This document shows, piece by piece, positions 11,004-26,690 of a DNA stretch of 64,000 nt. Source of the DNA: Auanema rhodensis (Eukaryota; Nematoda; Chromadorea; Rhabditida; Rhabditidae). How positions within the stretch are numbered: the first letter of the stretch is position 1; each line of letters opens with the position of its first letter. The notes under the pieces are model-generated. The model ran no database searches, had not been told where the DNA came from, and saw only the letters and a list, made by a program, of their open reading frames with translations. Made by a program: the position numbers and the translations under genes. The stretch is taken from positions 16,372,001 to 16,436,000 of the forward strand of contig OZ059895.1 of assembly GCA_964057225.1 (NCBI GenBank). Direction: 5' to 3'.

Positions 11004-14000
11004 AAGAAAAAAAAGAAAATTTCTAAAACTTTAAAGCTGATCATCGATAGCAACGAAAAAGGTTGCGAAGAGCGGTCAGTCGTTTTTTATTCTTTTTGCC
11101 ATTCCATCCAAGGCAATTCGTTAATTGTTCTTTGTTATTTGAATTTACTATTTCCTCGTTCGTCAATGTATTCACATCTTCTCATCCTATTTTAATCGTT
11201 CAGTTTCTCATTTGTCTTAATATTATATAATAATTACTTTAAATGATCTGTATAAATGTTTTTGAACTATACTTCTATACACTCGTAAAGGTTTTCCGTG
11301 TTTCCGGTGCCTTATACCTTCATCTTGTTTCCGACAACGCATGCAACTTACTATTAACTTACTTATTATTATCCTTACTGTTGTTAAATTCTACTAATTA
11401 ATCATCTTATTTATCGACTCATGATATGATATTGAAAATTTTCCTTTTTTGGGACTTTTTACTACTTGTCACAATGTATTTGCGTTAGAGCGGCAAGTGC
11501 TTATTAGTGCAGAGAAGCTGTCTGTTTGCTCATTTTGGTGAGAGATGTGCACACATACACGCACAGACACAGTGAAGTCCATCATGATCCGTGTTGACTT
11601 TCCATCCATCTTACCAATGAAGAGAGGAGAGACCGAGTACCTTCTCCCTAACACTTCCTTCGCCTTGTTTTCTGCCGCTTCCGATGTTTGAATTGAAGAG
11701 AGCTGTGAAACCAATCCGTCATGTCAGCGAATACTATCATTTCTGATTATTCTTCTATAATCCTAACTATTGCACTGTATAGGATGAACAGATTATTATT
11801 TTCTTATTTAGAAACAAAGTATTTCAAAGCAAGATGGTTGGCAGCATTTGTAAGCTTCATTGCTCGTACAATTTGAAGAGCAAGTACGTATTTTGGCAAT
11901 TTCCGAGTACGAAGTTTTACGTGATGCGTGACAGTGGGAAATGCTTTCATCATTTTGCATTTGTACATCTGGCGAGCGGTTGATTTCCTGCTGTATGAGA
12001 TTTTTAAAAATTTTCTATTTCTATTTTAATTTTCTTTTTAATTTTAATTTCCATTTTTGTTCATTAATTATATTCTCAATATTCAAGCTTCATTTCGCCT
12101 TTTCGGTTCTTCAATTTATCTTATTGTTTCAATTGGAGTTATTTGTATAAGCCATCCATCTGGTGCTAGCTAACCTTCGCGGTCTTTTTCAGTCTCCGGC
12201 AATAATATTGCGGCTTGAGAAATGTGTTCCAGAACAAGTGACTTAAAATGACGGAGAATGAGAGAGGGAGGGAAAGGAGAGAGAGAGAGAATGCTGGTGC
12301 AAGGTGGGATGACAAGAAAATAGCTAGCGGTGACTGCTGTTGGTCTATAAGAATTGGATGCTTAATATGAGCTATATCTTTTTCATTTTTCTAGAACACT
12401 ACGTTTTTATTCTTTTATCTAGGGAAAAGGTCTAATGGTTTTCGCTTATCTTTCATTTTAAGCTTTCATAGTCTAATCAGCCAGCCAGAGGGCTCATCTC
12501 TGCAAAAAAGTGGAAGAAGATGTTTGAACAGGTACTGCTCTCGTTGGCATGAATGTATACATAGCATCTGCTTCAAATATTTGAGTTGAATAGAGAAAAC
12601 CTCTGTTGCTGTCTGCTGTTACTATGGCAGAATCGGTGTCTCCGGATTCGCCTCAAGTCGGAAATTTTCTAAAATCAATTTCACGTGTTAGTTACTTACG
12701 TTATTTACACTATACTATAATCGAGGTACAAAGCCATCGAAATAGTTGCTTAACTGCGGGAACGTGTGATCTTCATCATAAAAAGTACTTTACACTTTTC
12801 TAAGTTCAGTATGTGAAAATCTTGTCAAACATTTCTCCTTTTAGGTCGTAGTCTATTTTTTAAATCTTTGTCATTTCTCATCGCCGGCAGAAGCATGAAA
12901 TCTGAATATGGGCTTGGCCTTGTTAGCCAGCCAGTCCGCAATCCGGACAATCCTTTGCAATCATATTAGGCTTTTTGTCGGCTCTTTTCTCGGCCACAGA
13001 CGGGCCAAAGGCGTAAAGAGACTGGGATGGACGAAGGGTAAGATAAAGAGAAAGAATAAGAACAAGCTCAATCTCTACATCTTCATTCTTTTAGACTTCT
13101 TCAGTAGTTTCTCCTCCATTTCTCGTATCTCTCACTTTCTTTGCTCCTTCTTATTTCGATCTTGCACGGCCGACACATTCCAGCTTGCTGACGATCAATT
13201 TTCTTTCTTATGTTATGGCAGTTTTCTATGTTTTCTCATCACAACTGCCCGACAGCTTGTTTATTATGTCCCAATTTACTAATTATCATTTCAAAAGTTA
13301 AGATTTCTCTGAATCCTTGCTGATGCACTTTGCTTGTTACCACTGATGCTATTCTCTGAACGTTTTGAGTTTGAAAATCTCAATTGTCAACTTTGTATTG
13401 ATAAACAATTACGTTTTACTAATTGATCTTATATATGGTTGTATTCGAACAATCGTGTGGTTCTGTCCATCTTCCACTTGTCATGTGGTGTGATGATGGG
13501 TCTTAGCAGATGTGGAACGACAAGAGCAGCAGCAGTCAAAGCGATACAATCTTGGTACGAATTCGAATTCAGATTATCCCTTTTCTTGTTTCAGTAAATC
13601 AATATACATTTTGACTTTATTCATGCTCAATCTATCTTATTTAATTGCATTTAGCTGCTCAGTTCTTTTGCTCTTAAGCTCTTTCTCCGTTCACGACGAT
13701 ATTAGCGGCGTGTTTGATCTGTAAAGGTTAATATATGGAGATTATTGCCATCTGTAATTATTCCTGTATATGTCTAAACCATCTACACCTGCACTTGTTG
13801 ATTCTGCTGTTTACATTTGAATCTCAATTGGGTTTTTTTGTTGAATCAAATTGTCTTCCCCATGTTAATCGATGTAGTGACCAGTGAAAGCACGCTTACC
13901 AAGTACTGCTAGATGATTATCGTTCTTTTTCATTTCCTATGTACGGAAGAATATCGCTAAGGATATCTAACTTCACTTCCAGGCTCATCACTTCGAAATG

Positions 14001-17000
14001 GTTTTACATCTATTCAGTTTTTCTTAATCCATCAGCTCACTCTCCTCATCTTTCATGTCACTATCTAGACTTCGCCATCTATCTATCCACTTGCTTTTCC
14101 GCAACTTTGCTTGTTGGAAAAACATTGAAGGAACTAGTCCTTCAACCGTTTATGAGATGAGCGTTTAACGTTTGATCCTTAATTTCTTACTGATTTCCGG
14201 GATTGCTTCAGAATAAAATTGAAATTTATACTGAAGTGAACTGAATCAGAAACAAAGTGGCTAACTGAGTACATTTTGATGGATGGCGTACGATGAAAAC
14301 CATACATAAACGACATACTATTACCAATCCTTTAGCGAAATGAGGAGAATAATTGAAAGCGAACGACCTTAAAGAACATTGATTGATTGAAAATGCTCTA
14401 AGAAATCGTGATGAACGAGGATGACTAGGCGTTAGCTAGGCATTTTGAAGATTAATGTGTGATGAATTGCTCCTGGTTAGTTTGACTCATTTGATTATGT
14501 TCTCTGTTTCAATCCTTCCTGCATTCTCATTTATTTCATCATTTGAACGACTTATTAGAGCTGGGATTGCATCAGGAATTACTCTTACTGGCTCTTAGTT
14601 CTACTTGTCCTTTGATTTTACCAATTAAATCAACGACTTGCACTTTTGCAGATTCTCTCTCGTTGATTGTCCAATTTGAAAAAAACGCAAGTTAATCCAG
14701 CTTAGTTAAGTTGCCTGCTTAGATTGTGTGTCATTGGTATTCAGATCCATTCATATTCCCTAATTCTCAGAAGTTGTATATATACTTAAATGAATTATGT
14801 TCGCACTCATCATTAGTTGGAACCAGGCATTACATAGATGGGAAATGGCTGGGCTAGACCCCTGGCAGATTCCTTCCACTTCGTCAGATGAGCATAAGTA
14901 GCTCCCATCGTGCTTCGCGGATTGACTTCCCCAGGGAGGTTGCGCCATTCCAACAGTCGCCTTCCTTTATGTCTCAAGTGTTCTCTCTTATTCCTCTTCA
15001 CTCTCATCTCCATTTTTCTCGCCACCTCTCTCTACGTAGTAGCTCAAGCTCACGTTCATTTTTCTTTCTTTTTCTGTTCCAGTATTCTTTTATAGAATTC
15101 CAATTACAGCCCCCCAGCTTCTGTTTAATTGTTTGAATGCTGACGTGACACTTAGAGACATTAGCCTTCGTCCGGACAACTTCATCAAATTCCATCGGCC
15201 TCTAGAGGTTTCACGGTCCTCTCGCCCAAGGCTCGGCATTTTGAGCAATTGAATTTCGTTGTCTGGAGCGTATGCTAGAAATTTAATATGCTTCTTTATT
15301 GTTTCCTGACCTGAAATCTGATCAGTGCCTAGATATTTCGAGTTATAGTTTTCTCAGTGCAACATGAAATTAAAACATGAAAACTCTCCTAACGAGGTAA
15401 TCTAGCATTCATGTCAAGTCAAGATTCGATGACGACATCTTTGTCCACCTCTCGTTTGGCCTCGCGGAATCCATAAATTATGTACACGGTCCTCGTTTTC
15501 CCACTCGACATCAACGCTTTGTTCATTTTCTCTTTTACTTCTTTTTTCATCATCTTCATTTCTTCCTCTTTTTGTCCAGATTCCGTTTCTGCCTTGGATA
15601 AATTTCTGTGTTTTCTCATTTACTATGTCCCAATCCAAATGTGTACGTCATTTCAAAAAAAAAGCTCATATCTCAAAACCTATTGCAATAGATTTGGTTT
15701 GAAACCATGTAAACGACCTATTCATATTATACTGCTTATCCTCTCAAATGCTAATCGTCTATCTTCGTTTAACCACAGTTCACGCTCGGAAACAGCTGTC
15801 CTTTTTAAGAAAGTGGTAAACGGGCCAACTCGGATTAGTTTTGACTTTTTTTCGAATCCAACTCTGTCCTTGCCTAGAATAGTGCAGATGGTCAGAATTC
15901 TTGGTCCAAAATCATTCTGCTTTTCCTAATAATTTCTTCGTTTTCCTTTTTTTCAATTTCCTTTGCAAGATCCATGTTCTTTATCCCCGTTTTCTCTCGT
16001 ATCTCATTCCTCTCTAATATGAAGTAGGCCTTTTCTGGTGATGAAGATGACACGCAAAGATGTCCGCTTGGGGTCGTTTTGTTTCCTACTCATTTTTTCA
16101 TTTTACTCAGTTTCCATCTTAAAGTTATAAAAACCACTGACAAGTTGGTTAGTTTTGAGAACTAGTATATTTTGTTGCATAGCACCTCATGTAGTCATAG
16201 CATATGGATATTTCTCATTACTTTGATACAACTATATATTTGATTCTTCTTTAATATTCCATTTCATTGATGCGTCTACTAACTTACATAGTACTTATCA
16301 AAGAAAGAAATGAATGTTTGTAAGAGCAAAGCTACTTATGCTTATGTATCATTCATTCCATATGGTCAGATGTCTTCTTAACGTTATTAGGAAATCGTCT
16401 CACACTTCTGCTTAGCTTCTTCTTCATTCTATCCCAATGGGTTGCCTCATTCGCCTGCTTATGCAAATGCAAGCCTTCCAGGGTAATCAGTCCAAATGGT
16501 AACCCTTCGTCCTTCTAGATGCATAAGGCTGTCTATCTAATCGTCACGATCTAACAATAATAATCCGATGTTGTGTATCTTCTTTCTAATGTAAGAGGAT
16601 AATTAGACAGATATGTCTCTGGCTACCCACCATGCCTCCTCGCCTCATCCTTAGTCTGTTCTCTAAAAAATAGACACATCCAGTCCTCTAATATAGAGCG
16701 TCATTACGAATACATGTTTCTAGTCTGTTCACACCTAATCGTCATGTATTTATTTCGTTTTTGATTAAGGAAATCATATTGTCAACTTTTTTTCTTCTCA
16801 CTATATCATCGCGTAATTTTTAGTTTTGTATGAGGAAATTAATGAATTTTCGGCTCGTCGATTTAGCATATCTCATTGGTTTACGTGAACCTTCAATTTG
16901 CAATATAGACGCGCCGCAGATTAATTTTGGTTTATGCTTCTATTTGATACGGTTGCTTTCTTTAAATGGCGTTTCATTTGTATAATTTTATGAAATTTGG

Positions 17001-18589
17001 GAGCAATCTGCCTTCTTCTTATGATACGTAATTTGATTTCTCGCCAAGGATGTATGGAAAATCGCAATCATCTTCAAATCTGGCAACTGCCTTTTTCATC
17101 TACTTGAGATTTCCGCTGTTAACTGCTTCATCTAAACTTTCAATTTCTGCGTTTTTTTTCTGCCATAATGTTCCACGTCCAACCCACTGCTTATTTCGGA
17201 ACGGCGGTGACGTAGAAAACGAACATAGTGGTAATGTGAGAGAACAAGACACAACCTGTTGCCTTCTACACGTTTCTTTCTTTTTCCCTGTTTCTCTTTT
17301 TTCTTCATGTCTATCATTCATCAGTTCATATTCGTAACAAAATAATCGTCTTATGTGTCGTCTTTTCATATTAAGACACTGGTCGGTACTCTTTAGCAGG
17401 ACATTTATCAGTACATTTTCTAAGAGTTATTTGTAATTGTGCCGTTATGGCTATTGAGCAATTCCTTGTGTTGTTAGTTCTGTATCAATGTTTTTTTTTC
17501 AGTTCAACGGGTTACTAATACTACTTTACTAAGGCCCGTTTATTAGTATTTTTTCTACTTTTGTAATCTTAGTCACGTTCGGCATTATGATTTCCCACAT
17601 TCACATAACCCCTAACAGTGTAATACTGAAGAAATACTCTTCAACAATCTACTTTCATCTTCTTTCATTCTCCTTCCTCTCTTAATTACCCATTCTTTTC
17701 CTTTTGTGTCACACTGTTTGGAGGATACGCGCCGAAGGCGCTCTAAGTTTACATGCGCCGATTACAAATTGAATCGCTGAAGAAAGTTCGCTAACCCTCT
17801 TTCTTTATGTATGCCTCTTCTCACTTTTCTTTGTTGCTAAACTTTTACGTATGATGACTGTTTCTTCCTCATTTCTTTTTGATTTGTCAACAAAAACGTT
17901 TTGAGACCAGTAGGTAAACAATGTCTTCAAATTTAAAATGTTTCTTCCTAATCGTGTAAAATCCTTTTAAATTTCTCGGATTAAAACATCAATTTTTCAG
18001 TTAATTAGTAGTTTTCTGTAATGCCTTTGTCCAATAAAAGATACGCTTACTTAATCCTTTATTCACCAACTAGAACCACAATTCACTATATATATATATA
18101 TATACATATATATCCTTTTACGGTGTACACTTTATGATGTTGCACTTTTAGTCTTGCAAAAAAAATCGTTTGATTCGATATACCTTGTGGTTATTGTTTC
18201 ACAGTAGAATAACTTTCGAAATTTTGGAGAGAAAAAACTATTTATGGTCGTGATTTCTCGGAGTACCACATAGAGTACGTAGCAGAAGTGACCTATATTG
18301 TTTTTTTTAATTTTTCCGCCTTATCTTTTTTTTTCAAATTCTTGTTGCGTATTTTGATCACTCTTTTTTGTTCTTCAGGTGTTGATTACGTTGTTTATTT
18401 TATGATTTGCTTCTTTCCTTTCTTCGTTTTTTTAATTCTTAACTTAATAGTAATTTATTTGTCAGGACGATGAATTCAGTATTATTGCGCACATCTGTCA
18501 ATGTGCTTCTTCGTGTTTCCCTCTTCATTTCTTCATTTCCTATTCTTTCTTTCTTAGTTGACATGAGTAGATGAAGATGCTAGCTGAGG

Positions 18590-18845
18590 GATTGTTTCGC
18601 TCGCCTCACTGCCTTATTCGGCTGTCGCCCTCTCCTCGTCTTCTCGAGAGGGGCGCTCTGGTAGCCATGTTAATTATCGGCTTGGCCGATGAAGCGTCAT
18701 CAGGCATTGTGCCCAGCTAACTGCCATCTTTCTATCTTCGGTCTGACTGACGGCTCGGACTGAGGTCTGGTCCTTTCCTGTCTTGTTGTCGTTGTGGGAC
18801 CTCGAGCAGCAATTGCATTGGCGCAATTGCGGATATCTAGCGAAT
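18590..18845. promoter_or_regulatory. GC-richer patch with several palindromes (candidate enhancer or ncRNA)
   Basis: This block is clearly richer in GC than its surroundings. It contains an imperfect stem CGCCCTCTC...GAGAGGGGCG around CTCGAG, a perfect hairpin ATCGGC-TTG-GCCGAT near 18,676, and two copies of the 8-bp palindrome GCAATTGC six bases apart near 18,811. No convincing reading frame crosses it. It lies 2.3 kb before the Groucho start codon. The role is inferred from composition only. Confidence 0.35.
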
Positions 18846-19513
18846 TAGCATAATGGAGCTACCAAACAATGGAGATGGAGCTTGGGGGTAAAAGCTCTCC
18901 TCTTTCCTTTCTCTCAGTATCCGCCTGCTTCCTTATATGACTTTCTGGGTTTTCATGTCGTCTAATACTCCTACTTCCATTTTGTTGCTTTTTTCACGCC
19001 AGATCAAGGTGTTATTGAATAATATAAGTGTTCGTAAAGTTATAATACAACGTGGTTAATTATATTGCTATTTCTTGTCCTTGCATTCTGACGCAACACC
19101 GTCTACCCTTTTGCGCTAGCCTTACCTGTTCATAAGAAAAACGATTGGGTGGCCTCTATTCAATACTGATACAAGTTTCAAATATGTGGATCTTCTATTT
19201 GATTTCTTCGTCTTGCAAAATTTACGGTTTAAGATTTGAGAGATTTCTCCGAAAATGTGTTCAGGGAACCTGTTCTTTTCTTAAATACCGCTAGCTTATT
19301 CTGCTTAGGAGGCTTACTATTTTATGAAATTTATTAGACTTTTAGGTTATTATTGTTGTCTTGGAATTATTTGAGATTTGGTCTATTGTTCGTATTCTGT
19401 TCTAACGCCAGACCCACTCATCTATATGTAGGATACTAAGAGGGTGGTATCTTAAGTATAATACATGATAATAGATTTAAAACCATTTAATATTGTTTTT
19501 TCTAATTCTAAGA

Positions 19514-19747
19514 TTACCATAAGAAGTTAAAGGACACATGGATTTTTTCCAGTATATTCATCGGCGCGGTATTCTCAAAGAATTGACGCGCGTGTCTGCC
19601 ATCTTGAAGTAAACGATCTTTCTCTTGATTAAGTCCGTGTAAAAGAAGAATAGTATCGTTCGCGATGACATTCAAGAATGGTAAAGAGTTGATGAAACTA
19701 CTCAGAAGTGAAGACATATGGATCGACACGATCCTATAGAAACACAA
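19514..19747 (-). CDS. Orphan reading frame, possibly one exon
   Basis: A 77-codon frame reads in part VIANDTILLLHGLNQEKDRL and QFFENTAPMNILEKIH. Unlike other open frames in this desert it is not low-complexity, and a TTTCTATAG acceptor lies just upstream on the same strand (near 19,734). I recognise no family and found no partner exon. It may be chance, a decayed gene, or an exon of an unseen gene. Confidence 0.2.
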   Translation of the reverse strand: MCFYRIVSIHMSSLLSSFINSLPFLNVIANDTILLLHGLNQEKDRLLQDGRHARQFFENTAPMNILEKIHVSFNFLW

Positions 19748-21078
19748 AGGCTATAGTGTCTGTCTTCTAAATCTCTATTTTGTTGTTGCTTCTTCGGGCA
19801 CATGTCATGCACATGTTTAAATTTTGGCAGATGTTCTATTTCATTCAACCAAATTAGCCATCGGTGTTACATCGCAATTAAACTCATGTGCACCCAACCC
19901 TTCATTCTTATTTCAAAATTTCCGTTTTTACTGATTTTCTTAATGCCATTCTGAGCGAACCTGGTCACTTGATTATTTACTGACTTTAATGACTACCAAT
20001 ACCTACATATTTCTATTTTAATCCTTGATTATCCAATTTATATTTGCTATCTCGTGTGAATTTCCGAAATTTCGCAAATCTGATACTGCCATATGCCGTG
20101 TATGTGTGGTCTTACTGCAAATTGTTGGCCGACTAATAACTGCTATCTCGAACCAATGCGTTCTGCCTTTGGGATTTATAAGAACAGCATGAACAAAACT
20201 GTGCTAAAGGAGCAAATTATTCGTACTCGATCTCAATTGGAAGTGTCAGATTTGACTTTTGGCACTAGCACTACCCTTTTCGGATAATTTATGTGCTTTT
20301 GCATGTTCTCGTTTAGACTAAACAATCTGTTGTTAGTTTTTATTTTAGCCGACACCTCAGGTTTCACAAAGCCATACTTCTTTTCTTGTCTTTAATGTGT
20401 GCTAGTACGACTACGATTCTTGGGAATCTTGGCCTGATGGGAAACAATGATCGCTTTAACGAGAAGTCTTAGGCTTCGGCGCTCCCCTTCGGTTGCCTGG
20501 CACGATGTATTAGGTTGCAATTCATTTGATATCCACCTCATCTCACATGGAAGCTTCTAGCAATGTAGAGCTCAATAGAACAAGTATTTCCCATTCGTCC
20601 TTCTGGCCATACTTACGACATATCATTAGCTTAGCTTGATTATCGTCAGTCAATTTTTTGGGGTTCAGTCATTATTGTTTCCAAATTAGAATTAGCTTAT
20701 TTACATTTCCTTCTTTGCTTTTCTCCAATTCCTTCAGTTTTATAGAACAAAATATTTTCTAGCTTTCGTTTCATTAGCTTTGGAAGCCCTTATGCCCATT
20801 TCTATTCATTCTTTCTCTTGCAAATTATCTCCTCATTCTTGATGAGTAAGTAGCTCTAGCTATGAGCATCTGTTGGTGCAATGCGGCTTTCCTCACAATA
20901 TTATATCATCTACAGTTCATTATTCTATGAATTTTTCAATGTCATCGATTTTTTTACTTAAGGTTCGCGCATTTTTGTTGAAACGCCATTTATTTCTCTT
21001 CGTGTATTTTTTCGTCATTGTTTAATTTGTCGCGCTCTATTTTGTTTCGTTATGAATTTATCCGTTTAACTATTTCAA

Positions 21079-21150
21079 TTTTATTCCAGTTTCAACATCT
21101 TGTGATCTAAGTAGCAGTTACAGCAGCTTGCTTGCTGTGAAAAGTTGGCA
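21079..21150 (+). promoter_or_regulatory. 5' leader of unc-37 behind a splice acceptor
   Basis: TTTTATTCCAG ends at 21,089, 61 nt before the ATG. It is either a trans-splice site or the end of a 5'UTR intron reaching into the upstream desert. The leader has no in-frame upstream extension of the protein. Confidence 0.45.
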
Positions 21151-23814
<2,664 letters not shown>

Positions 23815-24765
23815 ATTGCTCAGTAGTTTAATCTGAAGAGATCTAAATTATTGTGACTGTTTCCTCGCTTATCAGTGTCAAGCCGGTGTGCAATGCTTCT
23901 CACGTGTAACCTATTCTTCATCTTCCGATCAAATCTCCAACACAAAGATCCACACTCCTGCCAATTTTTCCTTCTTTATAACGTGACAGGTACTGATGTA
24001 TATAACATTTCTCATTCCACGCTTAATGCAACTTATTCTATCAGCCCAAAGGGTGATACTTAACCCATTAAACGTTGTTTGTGTCCAAGCTTTGTATTCT
24101 ATTATTGCTTATGCTGACAAAAACAAAACTGCCTCCATATGCCATAGTTTCAGTGGATTAGGTTTTGTTCCGCGCCTTATTTTATCGTCATGTCTTGATT
24201 TTTCTGTGCCAATTTGACTTTTTTAACAGCGCCCTAAACTAAGCTAATAAGTGATAACTTCTAACTTTATTTTCACTCTGTTGAATTTCATTAGCAAAAT
24301 ATTTTAACTCGTTTTATTTTTACTCTAAATCCTATCCCAGTGCAGTCTCACTTTCATTGTATCTCTTGACTCCATTTGAGAGTCGCATAAATCTTAACAT
24401 TGTATAATTTTGCCCAAATGTTTCAATTTTTAAGGATTTGTATGTTCTCAGATTGAACTCAGTCTATTGATTATGTAAGAATTAAATACTTTACATATAT
24501 TAATTCTAAAACCTTGTCTCATCATTCAATGTTCCTTGTTTTTTACGTGTGCGTGACGTGAACACTACGTCACGTGTACATTATTTTTATAAAGACAGTT
24601 TCGAATTCGGTTGTATTAATTATTTCATTTATCATATAATTCACTTTTTAAGCAAACAGAACATAAAGAAAAATATATCATTCTGAGCAGACAGCAATTA
24701 GAGTCTTGCACCCGAGGAATATTCTTCTATCCTGAGAAATAGACTGGCACTAACCGTCTGTCGGT
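23815..24765. other. Convergent 3' region between unc-37 and the K2P gene
   Basis: No gene is visible here. The stretch must contain both 3'UTRs. Its main landmark is a perfect 8-bp inverted repeat CGTGACGT / ACGTCACG at 24,552-24,574 overlapping a CACGTG box. Confidence 0.5.
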
Positions 24766-26690
24766 TCATCTCTTTCGTGTATTTTCGAAGTTCATGATAG
24801 AATTTATTCTCCAAATCGACATCGTGAGAGAATTGAAGAACATCAATTTTTCTACTTGTTCTGAAGGAATAGATTCTTTCAAAGAAAACAGAAAAATAAA
24901 CCTATCGATCAAGGGCGCCTCTTCAATGCGACTGCAACTTCTTTCCTCCATATCTTGCTCATCCGCAAATCGAAGCATTTCCATTGTTTGAGGCATGAAA
25001 GCTATTGTATCTCGTCTCTCAGTTAGAGCATTCATAGTCGATGCTTCGTGCATGTACTAAATTAAATAATTTGGAAACGTTCTTGGGATATAATATATAA
25101 TACCTGCAAGATATCAAGAGAAGTTATATGTTCTTTATCTGGATATCTCCTCCTAATTTCTTCGATAATCTTTAGAAGTTCTTTCACTTCCACCTGAATA
25201 CAAAATGCAACATATAATACATTCCTTCTGTCAGTAAACCTCAATTTGTTCCTTCTTTTGTTTTCTTTTGAAATTAATTTTCCGTCCGAAATAATGTATT
25301 TTCAAGAAAATCTCCTTGAGTTCTGAAGCTGCTAATTCTGCACACATTGAAAGAACAGCCACACCTAGTATAAAATTATTTGAAAAAATTCAGAATAATG
25401 TTTCTAATTTACCAAAGGTTACAAAAACAAAAATATAAATTATCGTGAGGACGTGATTTAAGTCATTAGGCATCTCACTCATTGTTAAATTTGCTACCAA
25501 ATTGAAAGTGACAAAGAAAGCTTCAATAAACGTGGCTTGCCCTCCTTAAATTGAACAAATTGTATCTTACATTCTTACATTTGCTAACCTGCTGCAATAT
25601 ATAATACTCCTCCGAGCATACAGAAAACTAATAAAATTGATCCTGTTATGCTTAGAGGGAGCTTAGTTGTGCCATCTTTGTCCTTTTCTGTGGGACATGC
25701 TTCAGTTACATCCTCAATTTCACTTCGAGAACGACTACTTTTATGCGACCTTTAAATAAAATTGTTCAATATAATTCTCAGCAACTGAAAAATGTAATTG
25801 TACTACCTAATTGACACACGATGCCGAAGCCCTGTCGAAGATTTTCGACTACATACTTTGCGTATGTGATCTTCTTTAACACAATACATCTTCCATAGTT
25901 TGCTATACTGAATTCGATTTCATGAGAAAATTAGAAAAGGAATTGCTTCACCTTTGAATATAAAGTAAGCACAATGTGAGATAAGAAACGACCAATATCA
26001 ACAGCAGCTAGTACCATTAAGGGTATTCCAATAAGACCGTAAATGATAGCACAACTTTGACCCATTGGAGTAACTGGTACTGCATTTGAATATCCAGTTG
26101 TTGTCTTCAAGTAAATAATTCAGAATTGGCTTTAAATGTTCGATTTACCAAAATACTCAGAGCATAAAGGAAAGAGCTACTTTCACTCCACCTTGGGGGA
26201 AGAGCATCAATGGAATTTAGGTCAGAATCTAATTGAAATCGTCGGTTTTCATGAATTGAAGATAGTCTACGAAAAAAAATTTATATTAAATTTGGATAGA
26301 AACTAGATTCATACTTTGATAACTGACGAAAAATATTTTCTTTGTTCATATGCCACATATCCTTACTGTAAGCCATATCCTGAATCTCATAAGCAATTTT
26401 TCGATAAATCTAAAAGCCAAATCACAACTGTTATTTGAAATATGAAACACCTCTTTGATTTTATTTAATTTAGTGGCTTGTATCCTTTTATCAGCTTCAT
26501 ATTCCATCCAATAGAAAGCCTTCGCCCCAACCAACAAGTAGAAGAAGAGAAACAAGTAGAGACCCACGTGCGGCAGGGCCATTTTGAGGCCCTTACATCA
26601 AGATTACATAATAACAAACAACAAACAATTTCATACCTTTTTCCATTTGTTAGTTTGTGCTGTCGACTCATCTACGATGTCGGAGGCCAT
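24766..26690 (-). CDS. Two-pore-domain (K2P/TWK) channel with atypical pore motifs
   Basis: Eleven exons join to 486 residues. Exon 1 (26690-26637) codes MASDIVDESTAQTNKWKK. Exon 2 gives the first membrane segment (ALPHVGLYLFLFFYLLVGAK), followed by a long outer loop. The first pore reads TTTGYSNAVPVT then IIYGLIGIPLMVLAAVDIG (M2). A linker, M3 (LSITGSILLVFCMLGGVLYI), the second pore and M4 (IIYIFVFVTFGVAVLSMC) follow, then IHYFGRK, typical of nematode TWK channels. K2P subunits dimerise into leak potassium channels. Here the first filter has GYS instead of GYG. The second reads NLVANLTMSEMPND where TIGFGD is expected. The topology is K2P, but selectivity is doubtful. The ATG lies 4 nt behind a CTCAG acceptor. 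The C-terminus (25,056-24,766) is unrecognised. Confidence 0.88.

Larger units (their letters stand above)
9725..21150. other. Gene desert between smg-5 and unc-37
   Basis: In 11.4 kb I see no recognisable protein-coding gene. Open frames are dominated by F/S/L or by GA-repeat translations. The stretch holds a (TG)n tract near 9777, a long GA-rich tract (about 10,886-11,003), an AT-dinucleotide tract (18,088-18,112), a short hairpin GCGCCGAAGGCGC at 17,729 and a GC-richer palindromic patch near 18.6-18.85 kb. A 5' noncoding exon of unc-37 must lie somewhere to the left of the acceptor at 21,089 if that acceptor is cis-spliced. Short exon-like pieces with good splice signals occur near 12,625 (MAESVSPDSP) and 13,511 (MWNDKSSSS), but I could not join them to anything. 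Confidence 0.5.

Noticed and set aside
10842-11195. 117-codon plus-strand frame rich in R, E and K
   Set aside because: It is the translation of a (GA)n microsatellite; the opposite strand is open as well (L/S/F).
12908-13282. 124-codon plus-strand frame (MGLALLASQS...)
   Set aside because: Composition changes abruptly from basic to F/S-rich and no family is recognisable; likely chance.
15480-15929. 149-codon plus-strand frame
   Set aside because: Dominated by F/S/I from T-rich DNA, with no domain, no conserved motif and no clear splice context.
17729-17741. GCGCC-GAA-GGCGC hairpin as a terminator
   Set aside because: There is no gene next to it and intrinsic hairpin terminators are not used by eukaryotic polymerase II; it is only noted as a short palindrome.
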